Shown: piece by piece, positions 6,536-6,678 of the stretch
Numbering within the stretch: position 1 is the first letter of the stretch
How the letters are laid out: every line of letters begins with the position of its first letter
NCBI GenBank assembly: GCA_015655095.1
Contig: JAATFR010000419.1
Coordinates: forward strand, 1-6,678
Length of the DNA stretch: 6,678 nt
Direction of reading: 5' to 3'
Source: Hyphomicrobiales bacterium
GTDB lineage: Bacteria; Pseudomonadota; Alphaproteobacteria; Parvibaculales; Parvibaculaceae
Position numbers and translations under genes: made by a program
The notes under the pieces: model-generated
Told to the model about the DNA's origin: nothing
Database searches by the model: none
What the model saw: only the letters and a program-made list of their open reading frames with translations

Positions 6536-6678
6536 CTATTTCCCATGCGTCGCATGGTAAGCATAAAGCGCCACGCTGGCCGCCACGGTTGCATTCAGCG
6601 ACTCGACCGCGCCCGTCGTTGGCACGGTGAGCCGCGCCACATCAAGGCCCGGCGGCACGCCCAGCCCTTCTTCGCCCA
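6536..6678 (-). CDS. TrmH/SpoU-family RNA 2'-O-methyltransferase, C-terminal end, 5' truncated by window edge
   Basis: Reading the minus strand from the window edge gives 46 residues ending in a TAG stop (plus-strand CTA at 6536-6538). The piece contains LTVPTTGAVESLNATVAAS followed by VALYAYH. This matches the last conserved motif of SpoU (SPOUT) methyltransferases, which has the form IPMxGxxESLNVSVAxAI-LYE and helps form the knot that binds S-adenosylmethionine. The conserved Glu-Ser-Leu-Asn is intact. These enzymes methylate ribose 2'-OH groups in rRNA or tRNA. The visible part cannot separate RlmB (23S rRNA G2251) from other members. The gene converges on gor. Confidence 0.85.
   Translation of the reverse strand, partial: GEEGLGVPPGLDVARLTVPTTGAVESLNATVAASVALYAYHATHGK

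Overview
The window looks like ordinary chromosomal DNA from a GC-rich proteobacterium, most likely an alphaproteobacterium. Codons mostly end in G or C, genes are closely packed, and the glutathione reductase has the CVxRGC / LRGFD form that alphaproteobacteria share with plants and cyanobacteria. I cannot name an order or genus with confidence. No mobile element, CRISPR array, tRNA or rRNA is visible.

Layout. (1) Bases 1-1529, plus strand: the 3' end of a zinc-type (MDR) alcohol dehydrogenase, then 20 bases later a complete phosphotransferase-fold gene of the ACAD10/11 N-terminal type. This reads as part of an alcohol or acyl-CoA catabolic operon that begins upstream of the window. (2) Bases 1533-2663, minus strand: a DUF2817 protein with an M14-carboxypeptidase-like metal site. 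It converges on the phosphotransferase with only three bases between the stop codons. (3) Bases 2664-2830: a divergent intergenic region with an AT-rich 16-bp inverted repeat (two 7-bp arms, 2-bp centre), a candidate operator. (4) Bases 2831-6413, plus strand: gabD-type succinate-semialdehyde dehydrogenase, rpiA and gor. The first gap is 33 bases; rpiA and gor are one base apart. (5) Bases 6414-6535: a convergent intergenic region, AT-rich at its right end, with weak hairpins. (6) Bases 6536-6678, minus strand: the C-terminal 46 residues of a SpoU/TrmH-family RNA 2'-O-methyltransferase.

How the genes may work together. GabD-type enzymes usually make NAD(P)H while oxidising semialdehydes. RpiA belongs to the pentose phosphate pathway, whose oxidative branch supplies NADPH in many bacteria. 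Gor uses NADPH to regenerate glutathione. The plus-strand trio therefore makes sense as a carbon and redox housekeeping cluster, though co-transcription of gabD with rpiA is inferred from spacing only.

I found no convincing new biological system. The items most worth a second look are the inverted repeat between the DUF2817 and gabD genes, the uncharacterised DUF2817 metallo-hydrolase itself, and the missing second active-site cysteine in GabD.
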